Assembly (NCBI GenBank): GCA_907163375.1
Contig: CAJQUW010002095.1
Span: 62,001 to 126,000, forward strand
DNA: 64,000 nt
Direction: 5' to 3'
Source of the DNA: Prostheceraeus crozeri
Taxonomy: Eukaryota; Platyhelminthes; Polycladida; Euryleptidae
Part shown: positions 46,453 to 56,163 of the stretch, one piece after another
Layout of the letters: the number at the start of each line of letters is the position of its first letter
How positions within the stretch are numbered: position 1 is the stretch's first letter
Made by a program: the position numbers and the translations under genes
The notes under the pieces: model-generated
The model's input: only the letters and a program-made list of their open reading frames with translations
The model's database searches: none
What the model was told of the DNA's origin: nothing

Positions 46453-48531
46453 CATGTCGCCAGTGGCGATCCGAAGGGGGGATGCCGGGATGCATCCCCC
46501 CACCAGCCCAAAGTGTTGTGATGTAAAATTTGAACATTCAATTTATCAATTTAACATCAGCATATTCTACATTTTAGCTTCCAAGCAATAATTTGGCAAT
46601 GTATCTCTGCACTGATATAGTACGAAAGTCGGATGGAGAAACAACCTCTATGTCGCTACATCATTTTCGCTTATGTCACTGATTTAGAGATTATCAACTT
46701 ACACGTAGACGTAGAGTCATGTAAAACCAAGGAATGTAGCGGCCTACACAATAGGTTTGTTTATCCTAAACAGCTCACATGTTGATGACTCGCTACGATA
46801 TTGCGTATCCTACATGATGCACCTGAATTAGCAGATGTTCTCCCCATCATCTCTGCGATGCAAGAAAGCTGACCAAGTGCTTTCAAATCCAATTGGAACA
46901 TCTACAGCATGTATCTGTCATTCGATTCGTTCTCAATACTTCTTAAATATTGGTGCCGATGGATCACTTTTAACACATTTCAGGATAGAACTTCTATCGT
47001 GCTTAATTAGCGGATTTCGTTATCTTAACTCTCTGAGATTTCCTGCATTTTGATTTGGATTCCTGGTAAGTAAAATTCAACGTGAAATGATGAAATTGAT
47101 GTCTTCACATTCAAGGTCGGTGATGCAATACGGTATGGGGTAACCCCCTCAGCGGTTCCAGAAGCCCAGTTGCTGCGTTGTAACCTGGCAGCAGGTACAA
47201 CTAACTTCGACGTGAGAGACCTCAGCCCCGGATTTATGTCTGGGTGTTTCTCTTTAGTGGGAATGCGGAAGAGATCCGCTAATGAGGCAGTCGAAGGAAA
47301 AATAACTCATCGGTTTAGTGTACCCCGATCCGGCCAACAGAGATAGGATTTACTTTAAAGACGGCTGGCCACCACTTTGTGTATGTTTAATTAAAAATTT
47401 TAATATTCCTCCCTTACCTCGATCAGATGACCTCTCTGGGTGTAGTGTCGATAAAGCAACAACTTTGACAGTCTAAGAAGCTAGCAGGGCCCCTGATCAG
47501 ATCGATCGTCTGAGAAGGACCGGCCTGAAAGTGAAGGCGGAAGTTTAAACTTGCTTTCGATTCGCCAGCAGCTCCGATCACGAGATGGCGGCACAGGGCA
47601 CATCTCATCTTATGAGTAGCTTTAAGGTAGAATCAAATATGATGAATAAATCATGTGTTTGAATTTCCGAACAAAGCGATTACGCTATTTAAAGATCCAT
47701 TACATAATTATTTAACAATGTTCATATGAGGCAATATTTATAATGAAAGCATGTCATGTCTGTGAGCGCATTAGTTTTTTTGTTAATTTCCATGAATTCT
47801 TTAATACCATATTTCGTTCTATTTTTCTGTCATGTAGAGCAATTATCATAATTAATTAATCATATTCTTATGAAGTTAATCTTTTTCACAGCTGGTCTCA
47901 ATATGTCTGAAGTACCTAAAACAGAAAATCCGTCTGACTTCCGACTTTTTCTCGAAACGGACGCAATCTAATTCCTTCAACAAGTCCTGCGAAAATGTGC
48001 CGATTCTAAAATATGTCCTGCCAATACTGATGCTCAGCTTAATGTTCATTCACCATCTGAACTAAGACGCTGCTCTGACAATGACATTGGCCGAGCTATT
48101 TCAGAAGGAAAGAAAGATTCAACTATGCCATCGAGATTGAATAACTTAACGAAAAAAATTCAACTGACTGACCATTGGATGCCGAATAAAGATTTTGAGT
48201 TGCCATTCACTCAGAAGGGTGGCAAGCGTCCATTTAAGGTTTATCTGAGAATCCAGCATATAACCGGAAAATATGAGTGCTTCAAATATTCACAAGATGT
48301 GCAAGGCTTATTGTAGGCTATACGTACAGGATACAAATGATAGCATCTCATTTAGATGTACATGTAGGCTATCATGCAAATGTAATTTAAAACAGGCAAT
48401 TCAAGTTATATGGCCTAATATAACTGATATGATATTTGCAGATTATTTTACATTGTATACTGTTTGAGGATTGGAGCAATTAACTTAAATCCCCCCAACC
48501 AGAACTTTCTGCGACCGCACCTGCATGTCGC
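46453..48531 (+). mobile_element. hAT transposon, internally deleted, with 8-bp target duplication
   Basis: The perfect 8-bp duplication CATGTCGC stands at 46453-46460 and 48524-48531. Ends: CAGTGGCGATCCGAAGGGGG on the left; CCCCCCAACCAGAAC...GCGACCGCACCTG on the right, an imperfect inverted pair of hAT type. Inside, 47903-48345 holds the start of a transposase. The rest of the transposase is missing. A GC-richer patch at 47.1-47.35 kb is unassigned. Confidence 0.85.
47903..48345 (+). pseudogene. hAT transposase N-terminal fragment (ZMYM1/TTF-type finger)
   Basis: Begins MSEVPKTENPSDFRLFLETD, with an in-frame stop shortly after, then RRCSDNDIGRAISEGKKDS, NLTKKIQLTDHWMPNKDFEL, PFTQKGGKRPFK and, after a frameshift, AYCRLYV. 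The pattern W.P.KDF.FP...GGKKR.F...W....W...S...G.(F/Y)C..C is the TTF-type zinc-finger entry of hAT transposases related to ZMYM1. The aromatic/cysteine residues of the finger are partly lost. No dimerisation or DDE part follows. Confidence 0.6.
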
Positions 48532-48534
48532 TCT

Positions 48535-48780
48535 TACTGAATGGTTGGCTCTATATTTTTTGTTCCTGCTTCATTGCATGTCAGGGCTGTCATATTGCTT
48601 ATGATATTCTCCCCAAAAGGTCTGCTGTTGCACCAATATGTCGATGTTGTGACGGGCACAAATAAAAAGCGATTTCTGTAAAAAATAAAAGGGTTCCCTC
48701 ACAATGGAAGAAAATATTCAGATCCCGTTATTTCATGTAGTCATTCTCTTCTTATACAGCACTATTCATTCCTTCCAAAT
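48535..48780. other. Spacer, unassigned
   Basis: No feature recognised between the hAT target duplication and the repeat array. Confidence 0.5.
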
Positions 48781-48784
48781 ATTG

Positions 48785-49990
48785 TATTTTGAATGCAAGT
48801 AGTAATCCCGTCCCAGACGGAAGGACGGTGCGGTGCAGTGATGAGTCATCGATGAGTCGTCATGCTGACTCAGCCCCCCCCCCCTCTGGAAGGAAGGAAG
48901 GAGGTGAGGGAGTGCGCCAAGGATGTGATGGAGGGGTGGGTCCGAGAGGAGAAAACTGTTCCCTACCCCCCCTCTCTGGAAGGAAGGAAGGAGTTTTCTA
49001 GCAAGGGGTGGGAAGGGAGAAGGGGTGGAATGTGGGAAGGATAGAGTGAGAAAAGGTGGGTGTTGGTGGTGTTGGGATGAGAAAAGTCGGAAATCGTCAT
49101 GAAGGAGGATTCGGATGTGAAATTGGAGTTTAGATTCGGAATCTACGTGAAATTTTGGGTGGGGAAGGAAAGCAGGGAGGAATTTTCCTGAGAGGCAAGG
49201 GGTGGAATCTCTGAAAACGTCAGAGTTGGAAAAGGGCGGGTGTTGGTGGTTTTGGGATGAGAAAAGTCGTTTTTCGTCATGAACGAGACCTCGGATGGGA
49301 AAACGGAGGCCAGATTCGGAATCTACCGGTACGTGAAATTTTGGGTTAGGAAGGATGTTTCCAGCGAAATCGGAGAGAAAAAATTTCGAGGATGTCCCCC
49401 CCCCTCCTGTCAAACTTCCAACTTTGGTGTTAGAGATCGTAAAAAGTCGTGCAATAGCTCATTTGAAAGCTAAGAGTGAGAAAAAATGCAGTGGAAAGCT
49501 CAGGTGGGTCCTATTTTCCTGGGTTTAGGGAGGAAAATGGCAGGAAAACGTCAGAGTTGGAAAAGTCAGGTTTTGCATGTTTTGGGATGAGAAAAGTCGT
49601 TTTTCGACATGAAGGAGGCCTCGGATGGGAAAACGGAGTGCAAAGTCGGACGTTTTGGCCAATGTTGGGTCTAGGAACTTCTTTCCAGCTCAATGGGAGA
49701 GAAAAAGTTCTGACCCCCCCTCGGCAACGATCTTCCTACTTTGGTGTTAGAGATCGTAGAAAGTCGTGCAATAGCTCGTTTGAAAGCTAAGAGTGAGACA
49801 AATTCAGTAGAAGACACGGCTTGTTCCTATCTGCCTTCGTATAGATGTGGGACGTCAGTGAAAATTTGGGACATTGGCGAAAAAACGACAGAGTTAGAAT
49901 TTTTGCGAAAATGGCTCTAGCGGGTGAACGACGCCTCGGACGGGAAAACAGAGACCAGATTTGGAATCAGCGTGCCATTTTACACCTGAA
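48785..49990. repeat. GC-richer tandem repeat array with poly-C tracts
   Basis: Three to four diverged units contain GATGAGAAAAGTCGTTTTTC, CATGAAGGAGGCCTCGGATG, GGAAAACGGAG and TTCGGAATCTACGTGAAATT (at about 49.08, 49.26, 49.59 and 49.92 kb). A second block, AGAAAGTCGTGCAATAGCTC followed by TTTGAAAGCTAAGAGTGAG, occurs at 49440-49480 and 49755-49796. Poly-C runs followed by TCTGGAAGGAAGGAAGGA occur at 48876 and 48966. Unit spacing is about 180-330 bases. The array stands just before the first Polinton-like gene and may be its upstream region. Confidence 0.65.
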
Positions 49991-50028
49991 TGTCATTCAT
50001 GCTATGTCTCCGAAGTGAAAGGAAGAAA

Positions 50029-50452
50029 GATGACAGAAGCAGTAGAGTTTACGAGTGAATTTTGTTCACTACGTTTTCATCGACAAAGTCTTCGTGGTGT
50101 GATTAGGGACTGCATCATCTCATTTCATCATGAAAAGGCAGACTTAGAATTTGCTATCGCTAAAGGTTACTTTGTTTTCCAACTGCTCATGGACAGTTTG
50201 ATAAATAAAGATGTGAAAGGTCGATTAGTTGCAGAGATTGAATTTCAGAAAGTGACTGATGAACATGCAGGTGAGCGTGTAGTGTTTCATTTTGCATCCT
50301 ATTCTGCAGAGACGATACATGATCCCAAAGATTTCTATCAGCGACACATGGCGAAAATTGCATCTCGACTAGATTCATTTCATGAGCATGGATCCAACTT
50401 GCTCTTATGTCGCAAAAAACACATTCATATTCAACTCAATGTGCTAAACTAG
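50029..50452 (+). CDS. Polinton-like small gene, family 1 copy A (unknown function)
   Basis: Open frame; the best start is MTEAVEFTSEFCSLRFHRQS at 50029, although the frame is open further upstream. Diagnostic pieces: NKDVKGRLVAEIEFQKV, DFYQRHMAKIASRLDSF and HIHIQLNVLN. Each has a counterpart in 52665-53093 (QDVKGRLVAYIELKDL, QFYGRHMEKIMERIDET, HIMIQLSVF), so the two are tandem-dispersed paralogues of about 140 residues. I do not recognise the family. No signal peptide or membrane segment. Possibly a structural or regulatory protein of the element. Confidence 0.6.
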
Positions 50453-50483
50453 ATTTGACTACAAGATTTGGGAAAAGCATTCA

Positions 50484-50600
50484 TGAGTCAGTCGTCCGCG
50501 TGCCTACTTTTCCCTGCCGCAACGAAGTCAGGGGAGAAACGGAGGTCTCTGATTGGCTCTCATAGTGTCAAATGTGGATTCGCAGGAGACTATAAAAGCA
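50484..50600 (+). promoter_or_regulatory. Promoter: TGAGTCA site and TATA box
   Basis: TGAGTCA (AP-1-like) at 50484-50490 and TATAAAAG at 50591-50598, 107 bases apart, upstream of the plus-strand gene set starting near 50.7 kb. The same arrangement with nearly the same spacing recurs at 53214/53331. Confidence 0.55.
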
Positions 50601-50716
50601 GACGTCTCCCCATTTTCTCTTCATTTCATTCTCTTGACTTGGAAAGCGTGTGTGACTTGCTCAAGCCATTCTCCCCTCTCAACTTCGTCTGATCAATCCT
50701 GTTTGCAAATTTACAA

Positions 50717-50959
50717 GTGAGTGTCATGACTGTGTGGCCTAAACCTTACCAACATTTTAGAAGAGAGACGCAGGAGAGTGTGTGGCCGATGATTGTACAA
50801 GCTTATTTTGTTGAACCATCACCACCACCACCGCCTCCACTACCTAGACGTTTTACCTTTAAGTCTTTAAAGGAATTGAAACTCAATTCGGGTCCTAAGC
50901 CCAAGACATTTAATTTACTGGACGATGACGAAGACGAAGATTTTGGTGATAAGCTCTAA
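50717..50959 (+). CDS. Small proline-rich protein with acidic tail (80 aa), unknown
   Basis: MSVMTVWPKPYQHFRRETQE, then a run EPSPPPPPPLPRRF, then KSLKELKLNSGPKPKTFNLL and an acidic end DDDEDEDFGDKL. The low-complexity proline run and acidic tail suggest a protein-interaction peptide. It lies 119 bases after the TATA box. A GTGAGT donor-like site just before the ATG (50716) leaves open that transcripts splice past it. Unknown family. Confidence 0.45.
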   Translation: MSVMTVWPKPYQHFRRETQESVWPMIVQAYFVEPSPPPPPPLPRRFTFKSLKELKLNSGPKPKTFNLLDDDEDEDFGDKL

Positions 50960-51079
50960 ATCATGTGAACGCCCCAAAAGGTCCTCTGGGTCACCTCACA
51001 TGTCACTGCTAAGCTAACGATTTTCTTCTCTCTGATGATCATGAATGTACTTAGTGGTATTCTTTCGTTACAGTTTGCC

Positions 51080-51763
51080 ATGGCCATGAATCCTACTCTT
51101 ACTGCTGCATCACTCAATCCTCAACATCTCGAGCTGTGGAATCCGAAAATTGAAAAGATAATTCACGGCTATCCTACCTACAAACAACAAGTGCGCTACA
51201 ACGGTGTTCGACTCTATCTTCAAACGCCGGCGGTATACTTACCAAAAGTGGATAAGCAAGTAAATCGTTGCGGTCAAAACCTGAGTATACCTATTGATAA
51301 TTGGTTGCGTCAACAGCTTGACATTTTAGAAGACGTTGTGAGGCAAAAGGCTCTTATTCCTACTGACCTATTACAGTTGTGGCCAGAAAAGAAAACTTCT
51401 TATTATACACCTTTGTATCGCGGCACTCGGTGCTATATTTTGCAAAGCAAGTATTGTAAAGTCACTTCAGGAGTGACAGTTGAACAGTCAGTTGAAACAG
51501 AATTGTCATCGCACGGTGCAGGCTTTTATTCATTTCATATTGAGGTGCCTGCTGTTTATGTGGGATCTCATCAATCTGACGGTAATTTGATTTCTCTCAA
51601 TTTGCGCATTGCTCAAATTCATCATCAACCTGAGTTAACAGGACTTCATCACATTAAGAAAGTCATTGATTCTTGTGTCAAGGAGTGTCAAGAACCTGTT
51701 ACCAAAACTAAGCGTCGTCGCGCATCAAAGAAAGATGGTGTTACCACCAAAGAGAAATCTTGA
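51080..51763 (+). CDS. Polinton-like gene, family 2 copy A (about 227 aa), unknown
   Basis: The start is chosen at the ATG in GCCATGGCC (51080), directly after an acceptor-like TTCTTTCGTTACAG; the frame is also open upstream. Features: LNPQHLELWNPKIEKIIHGY, LSIPIDNWLRQQLDILEDVV, LLQLWPEKKTSYYTPLYRGT, GAGFYSFHIEVPAVYVGSHQ, SLNLRIAQIHHQ and a basic C-terminus (KTKRRRASKKDG), a possible nuclear-localisation or DNA-binding tail. The gene region 59927-60440 is a paralogue (IPKEIVRHNGKRSQVPIMER, KGFYSFEIEIQAIYMGP). No known family recognised. Confidence 0.6.
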   Translation: MAMNPTLTAASLNPQHLELWNPKIEKIIHGYPTYKQQVRYNGVRLYLQTPAVYLPKVDKQVNRCGQNLSIPIDNWLRQQLDILEDVVRQKALIPTDLLQLWPEKKTSYYTPLYRGTRCYILQSKYCKVTSGVTVEQSVETELSSHGAGFYSFHIEVPAVYVGSHQSDGNLISLNLRIAQIHHQPELTGLHHIKKVIDSCVKECQEPVTKTKRRRASKKDGVTTKEKS

Positions 51764-51914
51764 GTATTGTACTCAGTTAGTATGTAGTGAATGTGGAAAA
51801 CGCGGTCTTGCGCGTAATGTTCAAATAAAACATTGTAATCATGTTGTATGTATCTTTTGTTATGTAAAGGACAGACATCCTTGTAAAGTTCCTGCTCAAT
51901 GTATTATCTTGTAA
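51738..51914 (+). CDS. RING-like zinc finger, small (about 58 aa)
   Basis: In the second frame, overlapping the end of the previous gene: LVCSECGKRGLARNVQIKHC, NHVVCIFCYVKDRHPC, KVPAQC. The order C-x2-C-x13-C-x-H-x2-C-x2-C-x7-C-x5-C is that of a C3HC4 RING finger with a slightly long last pair. RING proteins usually act as ubiquitin ligases, and small viral RING proteins counter host defences; that role here is inference. The 26-base overlap with the upstream gene is typical of compact viral-type genomes. Confidence 0.55.
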   Translation: MLPPKRNLEYCTQLVCSECGKRGLARNVQIKHCNHVVCIFCYVKDRHPCKVPAQCIIL

Positions 51915-51937
51915 TTAAGTCTTTTTGATATTGTAGG

Positions 51938-52500
51938 TTGTCATCTTCATAGACAGTGAGGGAACACCCATGCAGGAATTGAGTGCTATTGCAATGAAAG
52001 AAAGTGATCAAACTGTTGTTGGTGTATATCATAGATTTGCCTACTGTCCTCCACACAAAGACGAATGGTCAAGGCGTCATGTGCATGGACTTGATCCTTC
52101 TATTTTGATTCATATTGGATTTGTAAATGAAACGTATTTGATAAGTGATTTCAAACGGTGGCTGTCAGGTTTTCATATTGTTAAAATATTAGGAGATGAT
52201 TCTGAACGAGAAGCAGCAACACTTCAGTTGCACATTGATAATTTATATTTACCATGTTGGCTAGATCGTGTAAGACAAGACTATCATATGCATTGTGATC
52301 AAAAGAAGTTTAGAGATGAAATGATTTTCGATATGGCTGTTTCTTTCGGTGAGACACATCACCTTTACAAATTACCATCCCATTGTAATACTAGAAATAA
52401 AGCCACCTACATTGCAAAACTCTCTTCACGCTGGCATTGTAGTCTCTATGACGTTTATGAACTGTATCTATATTATTGTCAACAGCATGGGTCTATGTAA
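51938..52500 (+). CDS. Possible DnaQ-like (DEDD) exonuclease domain protein
   Basis: After an acceptor-like TTTTTGATATTGTAG the frame reads VVIFIDSEGTPMQELSAIAM (an Exo I-like D-x-E-G on a beta strand; ATG at 51970), then HVHGLDPSILIHIGFVNETY, LISDFKRWLSGFHIVKIL, GDDSEREAATLQL, CWLDRVRQDYHMHCDQ and HCSLYDVYELYLYYCQQ (an Exo III-like H-x3-D). Family features are in order, but spacing is not standard and Exo II is uncertain. An AATAAA signal follows at 52580. Such an enzyme could serve replication of the element. I could be wrong about the fold. Confidence 0.4.
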
Positions 52501-52664
52501 AACATGTTCTTGCTCCTTGCGAATTAGTGATGATCTTTTCATGAAGTGTATTCTGTACTTCTGAATTTTGACTGATGTTGAATAAACTTACAGTGGAACA
52601 TGATAGTTATTTCTGTTTTATTCATAGTGGAAGTCATTGAAGCAATGTGAAATCTATAGTCACA

Positions 52665-53093
52665 ACGTTTATGATGGCGCATCGTACACTAAGCAACCAC
52701 ATGTGTCATTTGACACTTGATCAACAAGGATTCGGTGGATTTTTACAAGATTGGAAACTTACATTTAAAATGAAGATGAATGATATGAAAGTAGTGCTAA
52801 CTGAAAGCCTTCCTCTCTTCAAAAGATTGATGGAGAGTTTACAACCTCAAGATGTAAAGGGCAGACTCGTTGCTTACATAGAGTTGAAAGATTTGCAAAA
52901 ACCACTTCGTTTTGGATCTTATTGCAAAGAATGGATTACTCTCAGTGATCAATTTTATGGTCGTCATATGGAGAAAATTATGGAGAGAATAGACGAGACG
53001 TTGGAAGGAAATGCGTACGTTGTTAAACACATCATGATTCAACTGAGTGTGTTTACATCCACGACTTTGTTTGATGGTCGACACATTGTGTAG
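52665..53093 (+). CDS. Polinton-like small gene, family 1 copy B (unknown function)
   Basis: Begins around MMAHRTLSNHMCHLTLDQQG after an acceptor-like TTCTGTTTTATTCATAG (52628). It shares with 50029-50452 the blocks DVKGRLVA-IE, FY-RHM-KI--R-D and HI-IQL in the same order and spacing, but the rest has diverged strongly, so the duplication is old compared with the 1.09-kb direct repeat next door. Its own AATAAA stands at 53098. Function unknown. Confidence 0.6.
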   Translation, partial: TFMMAHRTLSNHMCHLTLDQQGFGGFLQDWKLTFKMKMNDMKVVLTESLPLFKRLMESLQPQDVKGRLVAYIELKDLQKPLRFGSYCKEWITLSDQFYGRHMEKIMERIDETLEGNAYVVKHIMIQLSVFTSTTLFDGRHIV

Positions 53094-53147
53094 ATGCAAT
53101 AAAGTTTTCTTTTCACTAAGTATTTTCTAATGGTGTATAGAGCAGCA

Positions 53148-53475
53148 TGAGTCATTGCGATTTGTTAGATAAATGAATGCGTCTTTGTTCGAGAAAAGGG
53201 GCGTGACACAGCATGAGTCATTGCGCTTTGTTCATAACTATCAGGCCCTTTGTTAGATAAATGAATGCGTCTTTGTTCGCTAGAAGGGGCGTATCACTAA
53301 AGTCTTTGTGAGGATTAGAACGACTTTGTGTATAAATAGGGAAGGTTTCCACCCACGCAGTCAAAAGTTCACGTGTGATAACTCTTTGTCACGTAACAAA
53401 GACAGGGAAAACGTGAAAAGGAAAACGCATGTGATTGGAGCTAGGTCTGGTTATAAAACGGACGACTGAGCTCAT
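53148..53475 (+). promoter_or_regulatory. Promoter region with two TGAGTCA sites and two TATA boxes
   Basis: GCATGAGTCATTGCG occurs at 53146 and again at 53212, each followed by TTTGTTAGATAAATGAATGC and GTCTTTGTTCG (tandem half-units of about 85 bases). TATAAATA at 53331-53338 and TATAAAA at 53452-53458 precede a short frame starting MEIISVLALTMQLLEAINSS (53474), which looks like the first codons of family 2 copy B. The region from 53176 is repeated at 56164. Confidence 0.55.
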
Positions 53476-54269
53476 GGAAATCATTTCCGTCCTTGCGCTA
53501 ACCATGCAGTTGCTCGAAGCCATCAACTCATCTGCTCTCGCACTAGGTACACTGAACTCCCCACGGTGGTCCTTATCTAGATTTTAGTCCGACTTTAAAG
53601 AACTCGAGCAAACTTTCCTGATTTTGTTGAAGGACCAGTCTGGCAACACAAATTTGCAAATTAGAAAGAAATCTGTCGATGGAATAACTTTTTAAGGGGA
53701 AATTACTGATTTTTTGCTTTTTTTGCATTTTTCACTTTTTGGCAATAGTTGAACTTCAAGGAGCTCAAGCAAACTTTCCTGATTTTGTTATGGGGTCAGT
53801 TTGGCGACGTGAATTTTCAAATTAGAAACAGATCTGTCGATGGAAAAACTTTTTGGAGGGATATTTCTGATTATTTTTGCTATTTTGCATTTTTTCACTT
53901 TTTTTGCAAATGTTCAACTTAGCAGAATTGTTCTAAATCTTCATGATTTTATTGTAGGTCATGTTGGTTGACATAAATATGCAAAAGTGAATTAATTCAA
54001 ACGATGGAATAATTTTTGCAGTATGATTTCAATTCTTGGCTATTTTTCACTTTCTCTTATTACAATGATGTTGTGAATATAAATTTTCAAAATAAGACAT
54101 TGCAATGATGCATTAGATGATGGTATGACTTAATCAAAGTTTATCACAGTTCTTTCTATTATCGCAACAAGTCTTGATGAAGATATCTATGATAGATATC
54201 ACATGAATCATTGCAGCAAATTTTGCTGCTGATGAGATATCTACATGAACTTCATCACTTCATTATCTT
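53176..54269 (+). repeat. Direct repeat, copy 1 (1094 bp)
   Basis: Matches 56164-57257 base for base with a constant offset of 2988 and, by eye, one substitution and no indels. It consists of 386 bp of Polinton-like promoter/gene-start sequence plus the first 708 bp of the inserted transposon. Confidence 0.85.
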
Positions 54270-54477
54270 CATTGCTGAACTCGATATCAATATCATTTGA
54301 AATTTTGAACACGATAGAGCTTTACAATCACAACTTCAGTTCATTTTTCATTGTATCAGCGTCATGCCGCCCGCTAGAACTCATGAAGAGAATTTGAAAT
54401 GCGTGTGTTTATTATGTTTCAAGAAGACAAAGGTGATGAGAAAGATAAAGGAAAAATTGAACTCTTTGACAATGGCC
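53562..54477 (+). mobile_element. Left end and first coding part of Chapaev/N-RAG-TP-like transposon
   Basis: Starts CACGGTGGTCCTTATC, identical to the left end at 56550. Beyond the direct repeat (54270-54477) it adds the start of a protein: MPPARTHEENLKCVCLLCFK, KTKVMRKIKEKL (ATG at 54364). H-x2-N-L-K-x2-C-x2-C matches the RAG1 N-terminal H-x2-N-L-R-x2-C-x2-C in spacing. The main copy at 56550 lacks this part. At 54478 it is cut by the polymerase fragment. Confidence 0.65.
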
Positions 54478-56163
54478 TCCCCTAATACCACGTTCAAATA
54501 ACGTGTACATTTCTGTATCTTGCAGTAAATGCATGCTCTCTTTCGTCATCTTGAAGGCTGACTGATAGGACAGACCCGGAAGACTAACAAAATGGACGGG
54601 GTCTAAGGCGTCCTGTTATAATGTGACTTTCCTAAAAGTCTCAAACACGTCAGCCAACAGATAGACGTCTAATTTTAAGTAGGCAAGCATGTAGTCACCA
54701 AAATTGCGACACCTAAACTCTAACCATGCTTGCCCTGCATGCCTATAGTCATCCAGCGAAAAGTCCTCACCCGTCGAATCATTTTTAAATTTATCGATGG
54801 ATGGAAAGGATGTTTCTTTCAATGTGGCCATTGAACTAAAATAACTATGAGGAAACATCCCTTTCCGTTGCATCAGACTGTCACTTATGTTGGGATAGTC
54901 CTTCTTTAAATGTTGAGTGAAGGGAAGTGTTTCTAAATTATTAGCGAACGCGGCTAAGGAAGAAGACATAAATTGAAAACTATCTAGAAACTTTATGTCA
55001 TAGAAGACAGGCTTCCCCTCCTTCTTCTTATCGACTTGTACTTTGGCAATGATGCACATAAATTTTTCCTTACTTTGTGCAATCACTTTGGATGACCAGG
55101 ATTTCATTTTACCGAATTCATGGCGAATGATGATGTGAGCATCATAACATTTAAAGTTATGGAAGATGACGGGGAGCGTTCGCCGTTTGAGCCTAAGTTT
55201 CACATTACATTTACTGCATAAGGCAGACCTCTAATTTACCACTGAGATGGAAATGGTCCTTAACTTTCTTATGTTGCTGATCATCAAAGGATGAACAGCA
55301 GCGGGGACATTCCGTGGTCCTATCAAACTTGATTTTATCGGCTTCTGTAAAGCACATGGGTTTCCTAGTCAGCTCCGTTTCATACCGTTGATGAAAACGG
55401 GCTTTCCTATCTAAAAAGTTGAGGAAGTTTTCAACGCACTCCTTGCCTTGCCACACATGCATTTTATTTTGGTTCCGATAGTATGGATGCCAAACTTCAT
55501 AACAGGCAATGGCTGCTGGCTCATGACTTAGGTCTTCTTGTTCAATATAACATTCAATGTCCGCATAGATGGTACATATGGGACTGAGCTCATTGCCGTT
55601 TTCTTCATACCTATACAATTTATCTTTCGGCATGACTTCCATTTGAAGTTTACCCCGAGAGCACCACTCATAATGCTCTTCAAAAAATGGTTTTGACCTA
55701 AAGCGCCGTTTGCAGCGATCACAGTAATAAAAATTATCCCTGTAGGTTGCTTGATGATGGTATAACTTTGAAATTTTAGGAATGCCACAATAATGCCATT
55801 CTGGGTGGTTGTCGCTATACACTAGGAGAAGATTGACAACCCGGTCGAAGTTACTTTGGCGATTATCATACCTAACACCCTTCAAACCTTTTTCCCAGAG
55901 ATGGACGATGATCTTAATGTTATTGAGTTTTTCAAATTGGGCAATGCCTTTAAAATCTAATGTGTTGACATCTAACCCGTCAAACTTAAGCTCATCCTCC
56001 CATTCACGATAGTGAGTGATTCGTTCACGATGTACACTTATATCATTATAGTGAAGAATGAAGACGACGGCATATTTGAAACACTGGGACTGACACTCTA
56101 CATTGATGACAGCCTTTTTGTCAGCCAGTGCTTTGGGGAGGGTGAAACAACCACTCCCTTGCA
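54478..56163 (-). pseudogene. Protein-primed DNA polymerase B fragment (N-terminal and exonuclease part)
   Basis: Minus strand, N- to C-terminal: GSGCFTLPKALADKKAVINV, KGIAQFEKLNNIKIIVHLWE, a zinc-finger pair FYYCDRCKRRFRSKPFFEEH, the exonuclease blocks TIYADIECYIEQ and PVIFHNFKCYDAHIIIRHEF, IKFLDSFQFMSSSLAAFANN and YMLAYLKLDVYLLADVFETF. These match protein-primed family B polymerases of Polintons, which replicate linear element DNA using a terminal protein. It is a piece cut at both ends; the polymerase palm is absent here but present in 62559-63966. It is broken. Confidence 0.8.

Noticed and set aside
48766-49413. 215-codon minus-strand frame, proline- and histidine-rich
   Set aside because: It runs through the repeat array, its internal repeats mirror the DNA units, and it has no promoter or family signature; treated as a by-product of the array.
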